From assembly GCA_947486475.1 (NCBI GenBank), contig CANKTR010000059.1:1-5736 (forward strand): 5,736 bases of DNA, given 5' to 3'. A program made the translations under genes and the position numbers. The notes under the pieces were generated by a model. That model made no database searches. It saw nothing but the letters and a program-made list of their open reading frames with translations, and was not told where the DNA came from. Origin of the DNA: Microbacteriaceae bacterium. Its GTDB lineage: Bacteria > Actinomycetota > Actinomycetes > Actinomycetales > Microbacteriaceae. Below are positions 1-5,640 of this stretch, in pieces (the first letter of the stretch is position 1; each line of letters opens with the position of its first letter).

Positions 1-1809
1 GTGGCCCTCGTCGCCAACCCCGAAGACGAGCGCTACAAGCCGTACTTCGGCACGACCGTTCGCACGCCGCTGTTCGGTGTCGAGGTCCCCGTGCTCGCGC
101 ACCCGCTCGCCCAGATCGACAAAGGAAGTGGCATCGCGATGATCTGTACGTTCGGTGACGTCACCGACGTCATCTGGTGGCGCGAGTTGAGCCTTCCGAC
201 CCGCCCAATCCTCGGTTTCGACGGCCGCGTCATGAGTGAACCGCCCGCCGGAATCGATTCGGACGAGCAACGCGCGGTGTACGCCGAACTCGCCGGCAAG
301 ACCGTGTTCAGCGCCAAGGCACGAATCGTCGAGATGCTGCAGGAGTCGGGCGAGATGATCGGAGATGCGAGGCCCATTACGCACCCGGTCAAGTTTTTCG
401 AAAAGGGCGACAAGCCTCTCGAAATCGTCACGACCCGCCAGTGGTACATCAGCAACGGCGCGAAAGACGAAGCGCTTCGTGCGCGATTGATTGAGCGCGG
501 CACGCAGGTCGAGTTCCACCCCGACTTCATGCGCGTGCGCTATGACAACTGGGTGGGCGGACTCAACGGCGACTGGTTGATCTCGCGCCAGCGGTTCTTC
601 GGTGTGCCGATTCCCGTCTGGTACCCGCTCGACGGCGAGGGCAACCCCGTGTTCGACAAGCCGATTGTTCCGACCGAAGACCAATTGCCGGTCGACCCGT
701 CATCACAGCCAGCCCCGGGTTACGACAACGACCAGCGCGGTGTCGCGGGTGGCTTCATCGGCGAGGTCGACGTGATGGACACGTGGGCGACGTCGTCGCT
801 CACCCCGCAGATCGCGGGCAAGTGGGGCGAAGACGACGAACTGTGGAATCTCGTGTTCCCGTATTCACTTCGATCACAGGGCCAGGACATCATCCGCACG
901 TGGTTGTTCTCAACCGTCCTGCGCGCCGAACTCGAACACGGCGTTACACCCTGGAAACACGCCGGAATTTCGGGGTTCATCGTTGACCCCGACCGCAAAA
1001 AGATGTCGAAGTCGAAGGGCAACGTCGTCACACCCCAGGGCATGCTCGACGAGCACGGTTCCGACGCGGTTCGGTATTGGGCGGCGTCAAGCCGACTGGG
1101 TACCGACGCCGCGTTCGACCCCGAAAACCCGAAGCAAATCAAGATCGGTCGGCGCCTCGCCATCAAGGTGCTCAACGCCGCCAAGTTCGTCTATTCGTTC
1201 CCCCACACCGAGGGCGCACCGGTCACCGAACCGATTGACGTCGACCTGTTGCGGCGCTTGTCCGAGGTCGTCCGCATCGCCACCGAGTCCTACGAGGGGT
1301 TCGATCACGCCCGCGCGCTGGAGGTGACGGAACAGTTCTTCTGGACGTTCACCGACGATTACCTCGAATTGGTGAAGGAACGGGCCTACCGCGACGAGGT
1401 GTCCCCCGAACAGGCGAGTGCTGTTGCGGCGCTGCGACTGGCCATCGACGTTTTCCTGCGACTTCTCGCGCCGGTCATTCCGTTCGCAACCGAAGAGGTC
1501 TGGCGTTGGACGCACGACGGATCAATTCACGTCGCGCCGTGGCCGACCGTCGACGAAATTCCGTTCGAGGGGATGAGTTCCGGTCTGCTCGGACTCTGTG
1601 GAACGGCGCTGGTCGGTATTCGCGGCGCCAAAACCGAGGCGAAAGCATCGCAAAAGACGGTCGTCACCTCGGCGACGATTACCGGTCCGGCGCTGCTCGC
1701 CGAAGCGAAAGCCGACCTCGCCGCGGTGGGCCGAATCGTCGAGCTGACACTCGTGGAATCGGAGGACGTTGCGGTCACTGCCATCGAACTCGAGGAAGCC
1801 GCCGAGTAG
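1..1809 (+). CDS. valS: Valine--tRNA ligase (ValRS), 5'-truncated by window edge
   Basis: Class I aminoacyl-tRNA synthetase that charges tRNA-Val with valine in the cytoplasm. The visible 602 codons lack the N-terminal Rossmann half with the HIGH motif, so the GTG at base 1 is an internal Val codon and not a start. Roughly 250 residues are missing if the protein has the usual length of about 850. Visible parts: the end of the CP1 editing domain (about residues 1-75, with a GSGIAMICTFGD stretch); the return to the catalytic core with WLISRQRFFGVPIPVWY (192-208); the ValRS-typical DTWATSSLTPQ (from about 260); QGQDIIRTW; the KMSKS ATP-binding loop at 334-338 (bases 1000-1014); and an anticodon-binding helical domain from about N392. 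The protein stops about 60 residues after that domain with no long charged heptad region. It therefore looks like the short ValRS form without the C-terminal coiled-coil tRNA arm. Identity is very secure; the subfamily call is an inference. Confidence 0.97.
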   Translation: MALVANPEDERYKPYFGTTVRTPLFGVEVPVLAHPLAQIDKGSGIAMICTFGDVTDVIWWRELSLPTRPILGFDGRVMSEPPAGIDSDEQRAVYAELAGKTVFSAKARIVEMLQESGEMIGDARPITHPVKFFEKGDKPLEIVTTRQWYISNGAKDEALRARLIERGTQVEFHPDFMRVRYDNWVGGLNGDWLISRQRFFGVPIPVWYPLDGEGNPVFDKPIVPTEDQLPVDPSSQPAPGYDNDQRGVAGGFIGEVDVMDTWATSSLTPQIAGKWGEDDELWNLVFPYSLRSQGQDIIRTWLFSTVLRAELEHGVTPWKHAGISGFIVDPDRKKMSKSKGNVVTPQGMLDEHGSDAVRYWAASSRLGTDAAFDPENPKQIKIGRRLAIKVLNAAKFVYSFPHTEGAPVTEPIDVDLLRRLSEVVRIATESYEGFDHARALEVTEQFFWTFTDDYLELVKERAYRDEVSPEQASAVAALRLAIDVFLRLLAPVIPFATEEVWRWTHDGSIHVAPWPTVDEIPFEGMSSGLLGLCGTALVGIRGAKTEAKASQKTVVTSATITGPALLAEAKADLAAVGRIVELTLVESEDVAVTAIELEEAAE

Positions 1810-1837
1810 TTGACCACGCTGGTCAGAGGACTACAGT
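1810..1837 (+). promoter_or_regulatory. Sigma70-type promoter for a leaderless GNAT mRNA
   Basis: A -35 TTGACC (1810-1815, 5 of 6 consensus bases) begins directly after the valS stop codon. After a 16-bp spacer comes a -10 TACAGT (1832-1837, TAnnnT form). The start ATG at 1844 lies seven bases after the last -10 base, where transcription should begin. The mRNA would thus start at or next to the AUG, with no leader. The only purine-rich alternative, AGAGGA at 1825-1830, is 13 bases from the ATG and a poor Shine-Dalgarno site. The transcription start is inferred, not shown. Confidence 0.7.
1811..1825. repeat. Perfect 15-bp inverted repeat in the GNAT promoter
   Basis: TGACCA-CGC-TGGTCA: two perfect 6-base arms around a 3-base centre. 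It overlaps five bases of the -35 element and most of the -35/-10 spacer, a position where a bound dimeric repressor would block RNA polymerase. The alternative is a short hairpin at the 3' end of the valS mRNA, which begins two bases after its stop codon. No U-run follows it, so an intrinsic terminator is less likely. The repeat is seen directly; the operator role is inference. Confidence 0.5.
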
Positions 1838-1843
1838 GACAGC

Positions 1844-2287
1844 ATGACCGCAACCGTTCGACCCATCGAATCGCGCGACGCCGACGTCTGGCGCGAACTG
1901 TTCACCGCCTATGGGGTTTTCTACGAGACGGAGTTCACCGACCCACAGATGGACGCCGTGTGGGAGTGGCTGATGGATTCGGCTCACCCGACGAAAGCGT
2001 GGGTCGCGGAAGTGGACGGCACCGTGGTCGGATTCGGGCACCTGCGTCGACACAGCGACACGTTCACCGGCGGGCCCGCGTGGTATCTCGACGATCTGTT
2101 CACGTCCCCCGCCGCGCGCGGGCACGGCGTCGCGACCGTCATCATCGCCGCCCTGCGCACTCACGCCGATGCGAACGGCGGCGGCACCATCTCGTGGATC
2201 ACCGCCGCGGACAACGCCACCGCACAGAGCGTCTACGACAAAATTGCCGCCCGGCAGACTTGGGTCACCTACGAATTGGGTGGTTAG
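1844..2287 (+). CDS. GNAT-family N-acetyltransferase
   Basis: A complete 147-residue protein with the GNAT (Gcn5-related) fold, expected to move an acetyl group from acetyl-CoA to an unknown amine in the cytoplasm. Motif A is clear: a strand YLDDLFTSP (81-89) runs into the pyrophosphate-binding loop R92-G-H-G95-V-A97, which fits R/Q-x-x-G-x-G/A. Motif B follows with the D123-N124 pair and Y131 of SVYDKIA, near the usual position of the general-acid Tyr. The layout (FYE near the N-terminus, LDDLF, then an [17 protein letters not shown] stretch) matches small actinobacterial GNATs of unknown substrate. The ATG at 1844 is chosen because it sits at the predicted transcription start; a GTG at 1836 reaches a stop after three codons. 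The stop at 2285-2287 overlaps the clpX stop on the other strand. The substrate cannot be told from the sequence. Confidence 0.9.
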   Translation: MTATVRPIESRDADVWRELFTAYGVFYETEFTDPQMDAVWEWLMDSAHPTKAWVAEVDGTVVGFGHLRRHSDTFTGGPAWYLDDLFTSPAARGHGVATVIIAALRTHADANGGGTISWITAADNATAQSVYDKIAARQTWVTYELGG

Positions 2288-3564
2288 GCCGACTTTTCCT
2301 TGGGAATTGTTCGTTCGATCATGGTGGGTCGCGCGCCCGTGTGAACCGAGTCGGCCGTCACGATGACCTTGGCGATCGAGTCGGTCGAGGGCACTTCGAA
2401 CATGATGGGCCCGAGCACGTCTTCGAGGATGGCCCGCAGTCCGCGCGCACCAGTGCCGCGTTTGACGGCCAGGTCGGCGATGGCCTCGAGGGCGTCCTTG
2501 TCGAATTCGAGTTCGACCCCGTCGAGGTCGAACATCTTTTGATACTGCTTGACCAGGGCGTTTCGAGGTGCGGTGAGAATATCGATCAGAGCACCGCGGT
2601 CGAGGGGCAACACCGACGCCACAATGGGCAGGCGGCCGATGAACTCGGGGATCAACCCGAACTTGTGCAGGTCTTCCGGTTGAACTTCGGCGAACAGGTT
2701 CTGCTGTTCACCCTTGAGCTGCAGCGGAGCGCCAAACCCGACGCCGTGGCGCCCGACTCGTTGCGACACGATTTCGTCGAGCCCGGCGAACGCGCCAGCG
2801 ACGATGAACAGCACGTTGGTGGTGTCAATCTGCAGGAATTCCTGGTGGGGGTGCTTGCGGCCACCCTGCGGCGGCACACTCGCAACGGTTCCCTCGAGGA
2901 TTTTCAAGAGGGCCTGCTGAACGCCCTCGCCCGACACGTCACGGGTGATGGACGGGTTTTCGGCTTTGCGCGAAATCTTGTCGATCTCGTCGATGTAGAT
3001 GATGCCCTTTTCGGCCCGCTTGACGTCGAAGTCGGCCGCCTGGATGAGCTTGAGCAGAATGTTTTCGACGTCTTCGCCGACATAGCCGGCTTCGGTGAGC
3101 GCGGTGGCGTCGGCGACGACGAACGGAACGTTGAGTCGCTTGGCGAGCGTCTGGGCCAGGTAGGTCTTGCCGCAACCGGTCGGACCGATCAGAAGGATGT
3201 TCGATTTGGCGATTTCGATCTCGTCCTGCACGTCGGCGGGACGAACGCCCTCTTGTGCGCGTACGCGCTTGTAGTGGTTATACACCGCGACGGACAGGGC
3301 GCGTTTGGCGGCGTCTTGACCGACCACGTATTCGTCGAGGAACGCGGCGATTTCTTTCGGCTTGGGCAGATCGATGTCGACCACATCGGCGTTCACGCCT
3401 TGAGCGGCTTCGGCGAGGCGCTCATCGATGATTTCGTTGCACAATTCGACGCACTCGTCGCAGATGTAGACGCCGGGACCGGCAATGAGTTGCTGGACGT
3501 GTTTTTGCGTCTTGCCACAGAAGGAACACTTCATGACGTCGGTGCTGTCGCCGATGCGTGACAT
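2284..3564 (-). CDS. clpX: ClpX, ATP-dependent unfoldase subunit of the Clp protease
   Basis: A full-length 426-residue AAA+ unfoldase that forms a hexameric ring, binds degron-tagged proteins, unfolds them with ATP and threads them into the ClpP barrel. N-terminal C4 zinc-binding domain: Cys13, 16, 35 and 38, used in this family for dimerisation and for substrate or adaptor binding. AAA+ core: Walker A GPTGCGKT (127-134), pore-1 loop GYVG (160-163), Walker B IIYIDE (188-193), pore-2 RKH (236-238), Arg finger R311 in EFIGRLP, and sensor-2 GARGLR with R374. The ClpP-docking IGF loop reads V275-G-F277. All key residues are present, so it should be active. The ATG at 3564 is preceded by AAGGAGG (minus strand, bases 3575-3569) four bases away, and the N-terminus agrees in length with actinobacterial ClpX. 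Its partners clpP2 and clpP1 lie upstream on the same strand, separated by an opposite-strand gene, and a separate promoter is predicted. Confidence 0.98.
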   Translation of the reverse strand: MSRIGDSTDVMKCSFCGKTQKHVQQLIAGPGVYICDECVELCNEIIDERLAEAAQGVNADVVDIDLPKPKEIAAFLDEYVVGQDAAKRALSVAVYNHYKRVRAQEGVRPADVQDEIEIAKSNILLIGPTGCGKTYLAQTLAKRLNVPFVVADATALTEAGYVGEDVENILLKLIQAADFDVKRAEKGIIYIDEIDKISRKAENPSITRDVSGEGVQQALLKILEGTVASVPPQGGRKHPHQEFLQIDTTNVLFIVAGAFAGLDEIVSQRVGRHGVGFGAPLQLKGEQQNLFAEVQPEDLHKFGLIPEFIGRLPIVASVLPLDRGALIDILTAPRNALVKQYQKMFDLDGVELEFDKDALEAIADLAVKRGTGARGLRAILEDVLGPIMFEVPSTDSIAKVIVTADSVHTGARPTMIERTIPKEKSA

Positions 3565-3568
3565 GAGT

Positions 3569-3575
3569 CCTCCTT
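3569..3575 (-). promoter_or_regulatory. Strong Shine-Dalgarno site of clpX
   Basis: Minus-strand AAGGAGG, four bases before the ATG at 3564. It is a near-perfect anti-16S match with short spacing and fixes this start over the internal Met at residue 11. Confidence 0.8.
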
Positions 3576-3588
3576 CGCGGTCTGTCCA

Positions 3589-3594
3589 AGCCTA
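3589..3594 (-). promoter_or_regulatory. Candidate -10 element of clpX
   Basis: Minus-strand TAGGCT (bases 3594 to 3589) fits the actinobacterial TAnnnT -10 form. It would start transcription near 3582 and leave an 18-base leader containing the Shine-Dalgarno site. No good -35 is visible at 16-18 bp (the best is TCTAGC at 3617-3612), so an activator or an alternative sigma factor is possible. The element shares the 98-bp divergent region with the CopC-like promoter. Confidence 0.4.
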
Positions 3595-3626
3595 GCCCCG
3601 TGCACCCGCGCGCTAGAGCAGGGCTG

Positions 3627-3656
3627 TCGATAACCCTTCGGCGTGGCGCGTAGGGT
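3627..3656 (+). promoter_or_regulatory. Promoter for a leaderless CopC-like mRNA
   Basis: The -10 TAGGGT is at 3651-3656. The start ATG at 3663 is exactly seven bases past its last base, the same geometry as at the GNAT gene. A weaker -35, TCGATA (3627-3632, 4 of 6 consensus bases), lies 18 bp upstream. The GGTGGA at 3654-3659 is only three bases from the ATG, too close for a normal ribosome site, which supports leaderless initiation. Confidence 0.55.
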
Positions 3657-3662
3657 GGAAAT

Positions 3663-4298
3663 ATGTCGCGTCACACGCCGTTCGCTCTCGTTTTCGCCGT
3701 CGTCGCACTCACGTTCAGCGGCGCCGCTCCCGCCTTCGGTCATGCGGCGGTCACGGAAATGTCCCCGAGCAACCGGTCGTCGGTCAGCGACATCACCGAG
3801 GTGTCCGTCACCGCGAACGAGAAACTGCTCGACATCGGCGACGACGGTGCGGGTTTTGTTTTCACGGTTCGCGACGAGGACGGCCATTTTTACGGTGACG
3901 GGTGTGTCACGGTCGACGGCGACACCGCGTCGATGCCGGTCGCACTCACCGCCGCCGGCACATACGCCGTCGGGTATCGAGTCGTGTCGACTGACGGCCA
4001 CCCGATCGAAGGTTCGTATTCGTTCCGCTTTGACGGAACCGACAGCGCCGAGCCCGCACCCGCGTTCCCCGAGCGACCGCGCTGTGGCGTGGCGCAAGAA
4101 CCCATCCCGGTGACCGAGCCCGCCCCGGAAGAGTCCGCGCCGATCAACCCACCGCCCACCGCCGAACCCGCGACACCGTCGGACGACTTCGACCTCACGC
4201 CGTGGATCGGCCTTGTGACCATCCCCCTCGTGCTGGGCGGGGTTTGGTTGTTGATGCGCTCACTCGGTCGACATGATTCCGAGGACGACCTCGTCTAG
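3663..4298 (+). CDS. Membrane-anchored CopC-domain (copper resistance type) protein
   Basis: A 211-residue exported protein. Residues 1-26 form a signal peptide (hydrophobic core ALVFAVVALTF, then APAFG before H27). Cleavage there would leave His27 as the mature N-terminus, the usual first copper ligand of CopC proteins. The CopC beta-sandwich spans about 27-125 and carries the second signature, S-T-D111-G-H113-P-I-E-G. The Asp and His of that DGHP motif complete the Cu(II) site known in the family. A Pro/Glu-rich linker follows (about 130-172), then one membrane segment (about 181-198) and a short acidic cytoplasmic tail. So the domain should sit outside the cell, tethered to the membrane. 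Two cysteines (C81, C141) could form a disulfide, which is unproven. No copD or ycnJ partner is visible in this window. The gene is divergent from clpX and convergent with clpP2, whose stop codon abuts its own. The copper role is inferred from motifs; some CopC-like domains may not handle copper in vivo. Confidence 0.88.
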   Translation: MSRHTPFALVFAVVALTFSGAAPAFGHAAVTEMSPSNRSSVSDITEVSVTANEKLLDIGDDGAGFVFTVRDEDGHFYGDGCVTVDGDTASMPVALTAAGTYAVGYRVVSTDGHPIEGSYSFRFDGTDSAEPAPAFPERPRCGVAQEPIPVTEPAPEESAPINPPPTAEPATPSDDFDLTPWIGLVTIPLVLGGVWLLMRSLGRHDSEDDLV

Positions 4299-4943
4299 TT
4301 AGGCGATTGACTTGCGACTCGACAGAACCTGGTCGATAAGCCCGTATTCGAGCGCTTCTGACGCGGTGAGAATCTTGTCGCGGTCGATGTCGTTGCGAAT
4401 TTCTTCCACCGTCTTTTTGGTGTGGCTCGCGAGAGTGTGTTCGAGCCAATCGCGCAGACGTGCAATTTCTTTCGCTTGAATCTCGATGTCCGATGCCTGA
4501 CCGCGGCCAGCATCACCGGTCGAGGGCTGGTGAATCAGAATTCGCGCGTTCGGCAGGGCGAGTCGCTTGCCGGGAGTTCCGCCGGCCGCCAACACTGCGG
4601 CAGCGGACGCGGCCTGGCCGAGAACTACGGTCTGAATCTGGGGGCGAACGTACTGCATCGTGTCGTAGATCGCGGTCATCGCGGTGAACGAGCCACCGGG
4701 CGAGTTGATGTACATGATGATGTCGCGATCGGGGTCTTGCGACTCAAGGACCAACAGTTGCGCCATGACGTCGTCGGCCGACGCGTCGTCGACCTGAACG
4801 CCGAGGAACACGATGCGGTCCTGGAACAACTTGGCGTACGGGTCGAGAAAGCGGGTGCCGTTGGCGGTGCGCTCTTCGAACTGAGGAAGGATGTATCGCG
4901 ATTCGGGGACGGCGATGCCGTTGTCGTTGGTGTCAAAGTTCAT
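4299..4943 (-). CDS. clpP2: ClpP2, proteolytic subunit of the Clp protease
   Basis: A 214-residue serine peptidase (family S14). Catalytic triad: Ser113 in GQAASAAA, His138 in ILIHQP, and Asp189 in DIDRDK. The oxyanion and substrate strand SPGGS (81-85) and the handle helix are also present. In characterised actinobacteria ClpP1 and ClpP2 form two stacked seven-subunit rings of different type, and ClpX docks on the ClpP2 face. The N-terminal extension (about 40 residues before DRIVFLG) is longer than in ClpP1, as usual for ClpP2, and the length matches mycobacterial ClpP2. The ATG at 4943 is chosen for its AGGGGA site (4956-4951) at seven bases. An in-frame start further upstream would run through clpP1 and add a low-complexity, Arg-rich stretch. 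The gene follows clpP1 by 11 bp and is very likely co-transcribed and translationally coupled. The stop is next to the CopC-like stop with no gap. Confidence 0.96.
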   Translation of the reverse strand: MNFDTNDNGIAVPESRYILPQFEERTANGTRFLDPYAKLFQDRIVFLGVQVDDASADDVMAQLLVLESQDPDRDIIMYINSPGGSFTAMTAIYDTMQYVRPQIQTVVLGQAASAAAVLAAGGTPGKRLALPNARILIHQPSTGDAGRGQASDIEIQAKEIARLRDWLEHTLASHTKKTVEEIRNDIDRDKILTASEALEYGLIDQVLSSRKSIA

Positions 4944-4950
4944 GTGCCGG

Positions 4951-4956
4951 TCCCCT
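4951..4956 (-). promoter_or_regulatory. Shine-Dalgarno site of clpP2 overlapping the clpP1 stop codon
   Basis: Minus-strand AGGGGA (4956 to 4951), seven bases before the clpP2 ATG. Its first two bases are the last two of the clpP1 TAG stop (4957-4955). Ribosomes ending clpP1 would therefore sit on the clpP2 start site, which suggests coupling to keep the two subunits in balance. The overlap is seen directly; the coupling is inferred. Confidence 0.7.
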
Positions 4957-5542
4957 ACTTCGCGTTCGTTCCGCCGCCACCGACGACATCGTCGGCCGAT
5001 GCGCGGATGTGGTCGACAAAGCCGTAATCCAGGGCCTCCTGGGCGCTGAACCAACGGTCGCGGTCGCCGTCTTTCGAAACCTGTTCCGCGGTCTTGCCCG
5101 TCGCGGCGGCGGTGATTTCCGCGAGGCGCTTCTTCATGTCGTTGATGAGTTCCGCCTGAGTCTGAATGTCGCTCGCGGTTCCACCGAAGCCACCACTCGG
5201 CTGATGCAACAACACGCGCGCATTGGGCGTGATGTAACGCTTGCCCTTGGTCCCGGCGGTCAGCAAAAACTGTCCCATCGACGCGGCCATACCGATCCCG
5301 ACGGTGACGATGTCATTCGGAACGAACTGCATCGTGTCGTAAATCGCCATTCCCGCCGTGATCGAACCGCCGGGCGAGTTAATGTAGAGGTAAATGTCCT
5401 TCTTGGGGTCCTCGGCGGCCAACAGCAGCAACTTGGCGGCGATTTCGTTCGCGTTGTCGTCACGAACCTCACTGCCGAGCCAGATGATGCGGTCTTTCAG
5501 CAGGCGGTCAAAAACGTTGGGGGGAAAAACAGAATCACTCAT
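4955..5542 (-). CDS. clpP1: ClpP1, proteolytic subunit of the Clp protease
   Basis: A 195-residue S14 serine peptidase, the first gene of the clpP1-clpP2 operon. Catalytic triad: Ser88 in GMAASMGQ, His113 in VLLHQP, and Asp162 in GDRDRW. The SPGGSI strand (56-61) lines the substrate groove. The start is only about 16 residues before DRIIWLG, the short N-terminus typical of ClpP1. The C-terminus ends in a small Gly-rich tail ([14 protein letters not shown]). The ATG at 5542 has AAGGAG six bases upstream (5554-5549). The paralogue assignment (P1 rather than P2) rests on gene order, N-terminal length and the [11 protein letters not shown] versus [11 protein letters not shown] signature. In well-studied actinobacteria the two ClpPs are only active together and are essential; both triads being intact here fits that. 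Confidence 0.96.
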   Translation of the reverse strand: MSDSVFPPNVFDRLLKDRIIWLGSEVRDDNANEIAAKLLLLAAEDPKKDIYLYINSPGGSITAGMAIYDTMQFVPNDIVTVGIGMAASMGQFLLTAGTKGKRYITPNARVLLHQPSGGFGGTASDIQTQAELINDMKKRLAEITAAATGKTAEQVSKDGDRDRWFSAQEALDYGFVDHIRASADDVVGGGGTNAK

Positions 5543-5548
5543 TGATTA

Positions 5549-5554
5549 CTCCTT
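5549..5554 (-). promoter_or_regulatory. Shine-Dalgarno site of clpP1
   Basis: Minus-strand AAGGAG (5554 to 5549), six bases before the ATG at 5542. This is ideal spacing and fixes the clpP1 start. Confidence 0.75.
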
Positions 5555-5569
5555 GGTGGCTTAGTTGCA

Positions 5570-5597
5570 AGCGTACCCAGTGCCGGCGGCACGTCGA
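5570..5597 (-). promoter_or_regulatory. Candidate clpP1P2 promoter
   Basis: On the minus strand, a -10 TACGCT (5575 to 5570, TAnnnT form) is paired with a -35-like TCGACG (5597 to 5592, 4 of 6) over a 16-bp spacer. Transcription would begin near 5562-5565, leaving a leader of about 20 bases that holds the clpP1 Shine-Dalgarno site. The elements are weak, which fits a promoter that needs an activator, and a ClgR-like box lies just upstream of the -35. The spacer contains GTGCC-GGC-GGCAC (5580-5592), a small perfect inverted repeat. Confidence 0.45.
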
Positions 5598-5601
5598 GCC
5601 G

Positions 5602-5619
5602 ATTTCGCCGAGGGCAAAA
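5602..5619 (+). promoter_or_regulatory. Possible ClgR activator box upstream of clpP1P2
   Basis: ATTTCGCCGAGGGCAAAA matches the Corynebacterium ClgR motif, recalled as WNNWCGCYNANRGCGWWS, at 12 of 14 constrained positions. Mismatches are the last G of the GCG half and the final S. ClgR activates clpP1P2 in several actinobacteria. The box centre is about 48 bp upstream of the predicted clpP1 start, next to the -35, a normal place for an activator. No other box was noticed in the clpX or CopC-like promoter regions. The same bases also form part of a hairpin, so the match could be fortuitous. Confidence 0.45.
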
Positions 5620-5628
5620 CCCTCGACG
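5606..5628 (-). terminator. Hairpin between the hydrolase-like gene and clpP1
   Basis: In minus-strand RNA a 9-bp stem (one G-U pair) forms around a UUUUG loop. It starts 12 bases after the stop of the gene at 5641-5736. Six central G-C-rich pairs (CGAGGG with CCCTCG) make it fairly strong. It has no U-run, so it would be an atypical terminator, though actinobacteria often use such hairpins. It could separate the upstream gene from the clpP1P2 promoter. It overlaps the ClgR-like box. Confidence 0.4.
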
Positions 5629-5640
5629 GCGGCGTGAAAC

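Noticed and set aside
1..3. GTG at base 1 as a start codon for valS
   Set aside because: ValRS alignment from memory places this Val inside the editing domain. The HIGH-containing half must lie upstream, so the gene is cut by the window.
1825..1830. AGAGGA as Shine-Dalgarno site of the GNAT gene
   Set aside because: A 13-base gap to the ATG is too long, and the bases lie in the spacer of a good promoter, so they would probably not be transcribed.
2240..2256. Hairpin plus U-run (minus strand) just after clpX as its intrinsic terminator
   Set aside because: The stem has only 4 bp (TGCC with GGCA) and four U residues, and it lies in conserved GNAT coding sequence. It is possible but too weak to list as a feature.
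1960..3561. A 533-codon open frame on the plus strand running from inside the GNAT gene across clpX
   Set aside because: It is antisense to a clearly functional clpX for nearly its whole length, has low-complexity Arg/His/Asp-rich translation with no recognisable domain and no ribosome site. Long antisense frames are expected in high-GC DNA.
3633..3656. ACCCT...AGGGT inverted repeat across the CopC-like promoter
   Set aside because: Only 5-bp arms with a 14-bp gap; chance is a sufficient explanation.
4280..4293. CGAGG-ACGA-CCTCG hairpin as the clpP2 or CopC-like terminator
   Set aside because: A 5-bp stem with no U-run on either strand, inside the end of the CopC-like coding region; it is explained by GC-rich codons.
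4944..5054. N-terminal extension of clpP2 by 37 codons
   Set aside because: The added stretch overlaps clpP1 and translates to an Arg/Pro/Gly-rich shadow. The ATG at 4943 has its own Shine-Dalgarno site and gives the usual ClpP2 length.
5009..5545. A 178-codon plus-strand open frame opposite clpP1
   Set aside because: It mirrors clpP1 codon structure and lacks a ribosome site or any protein signature; it is a high-GC shadow.
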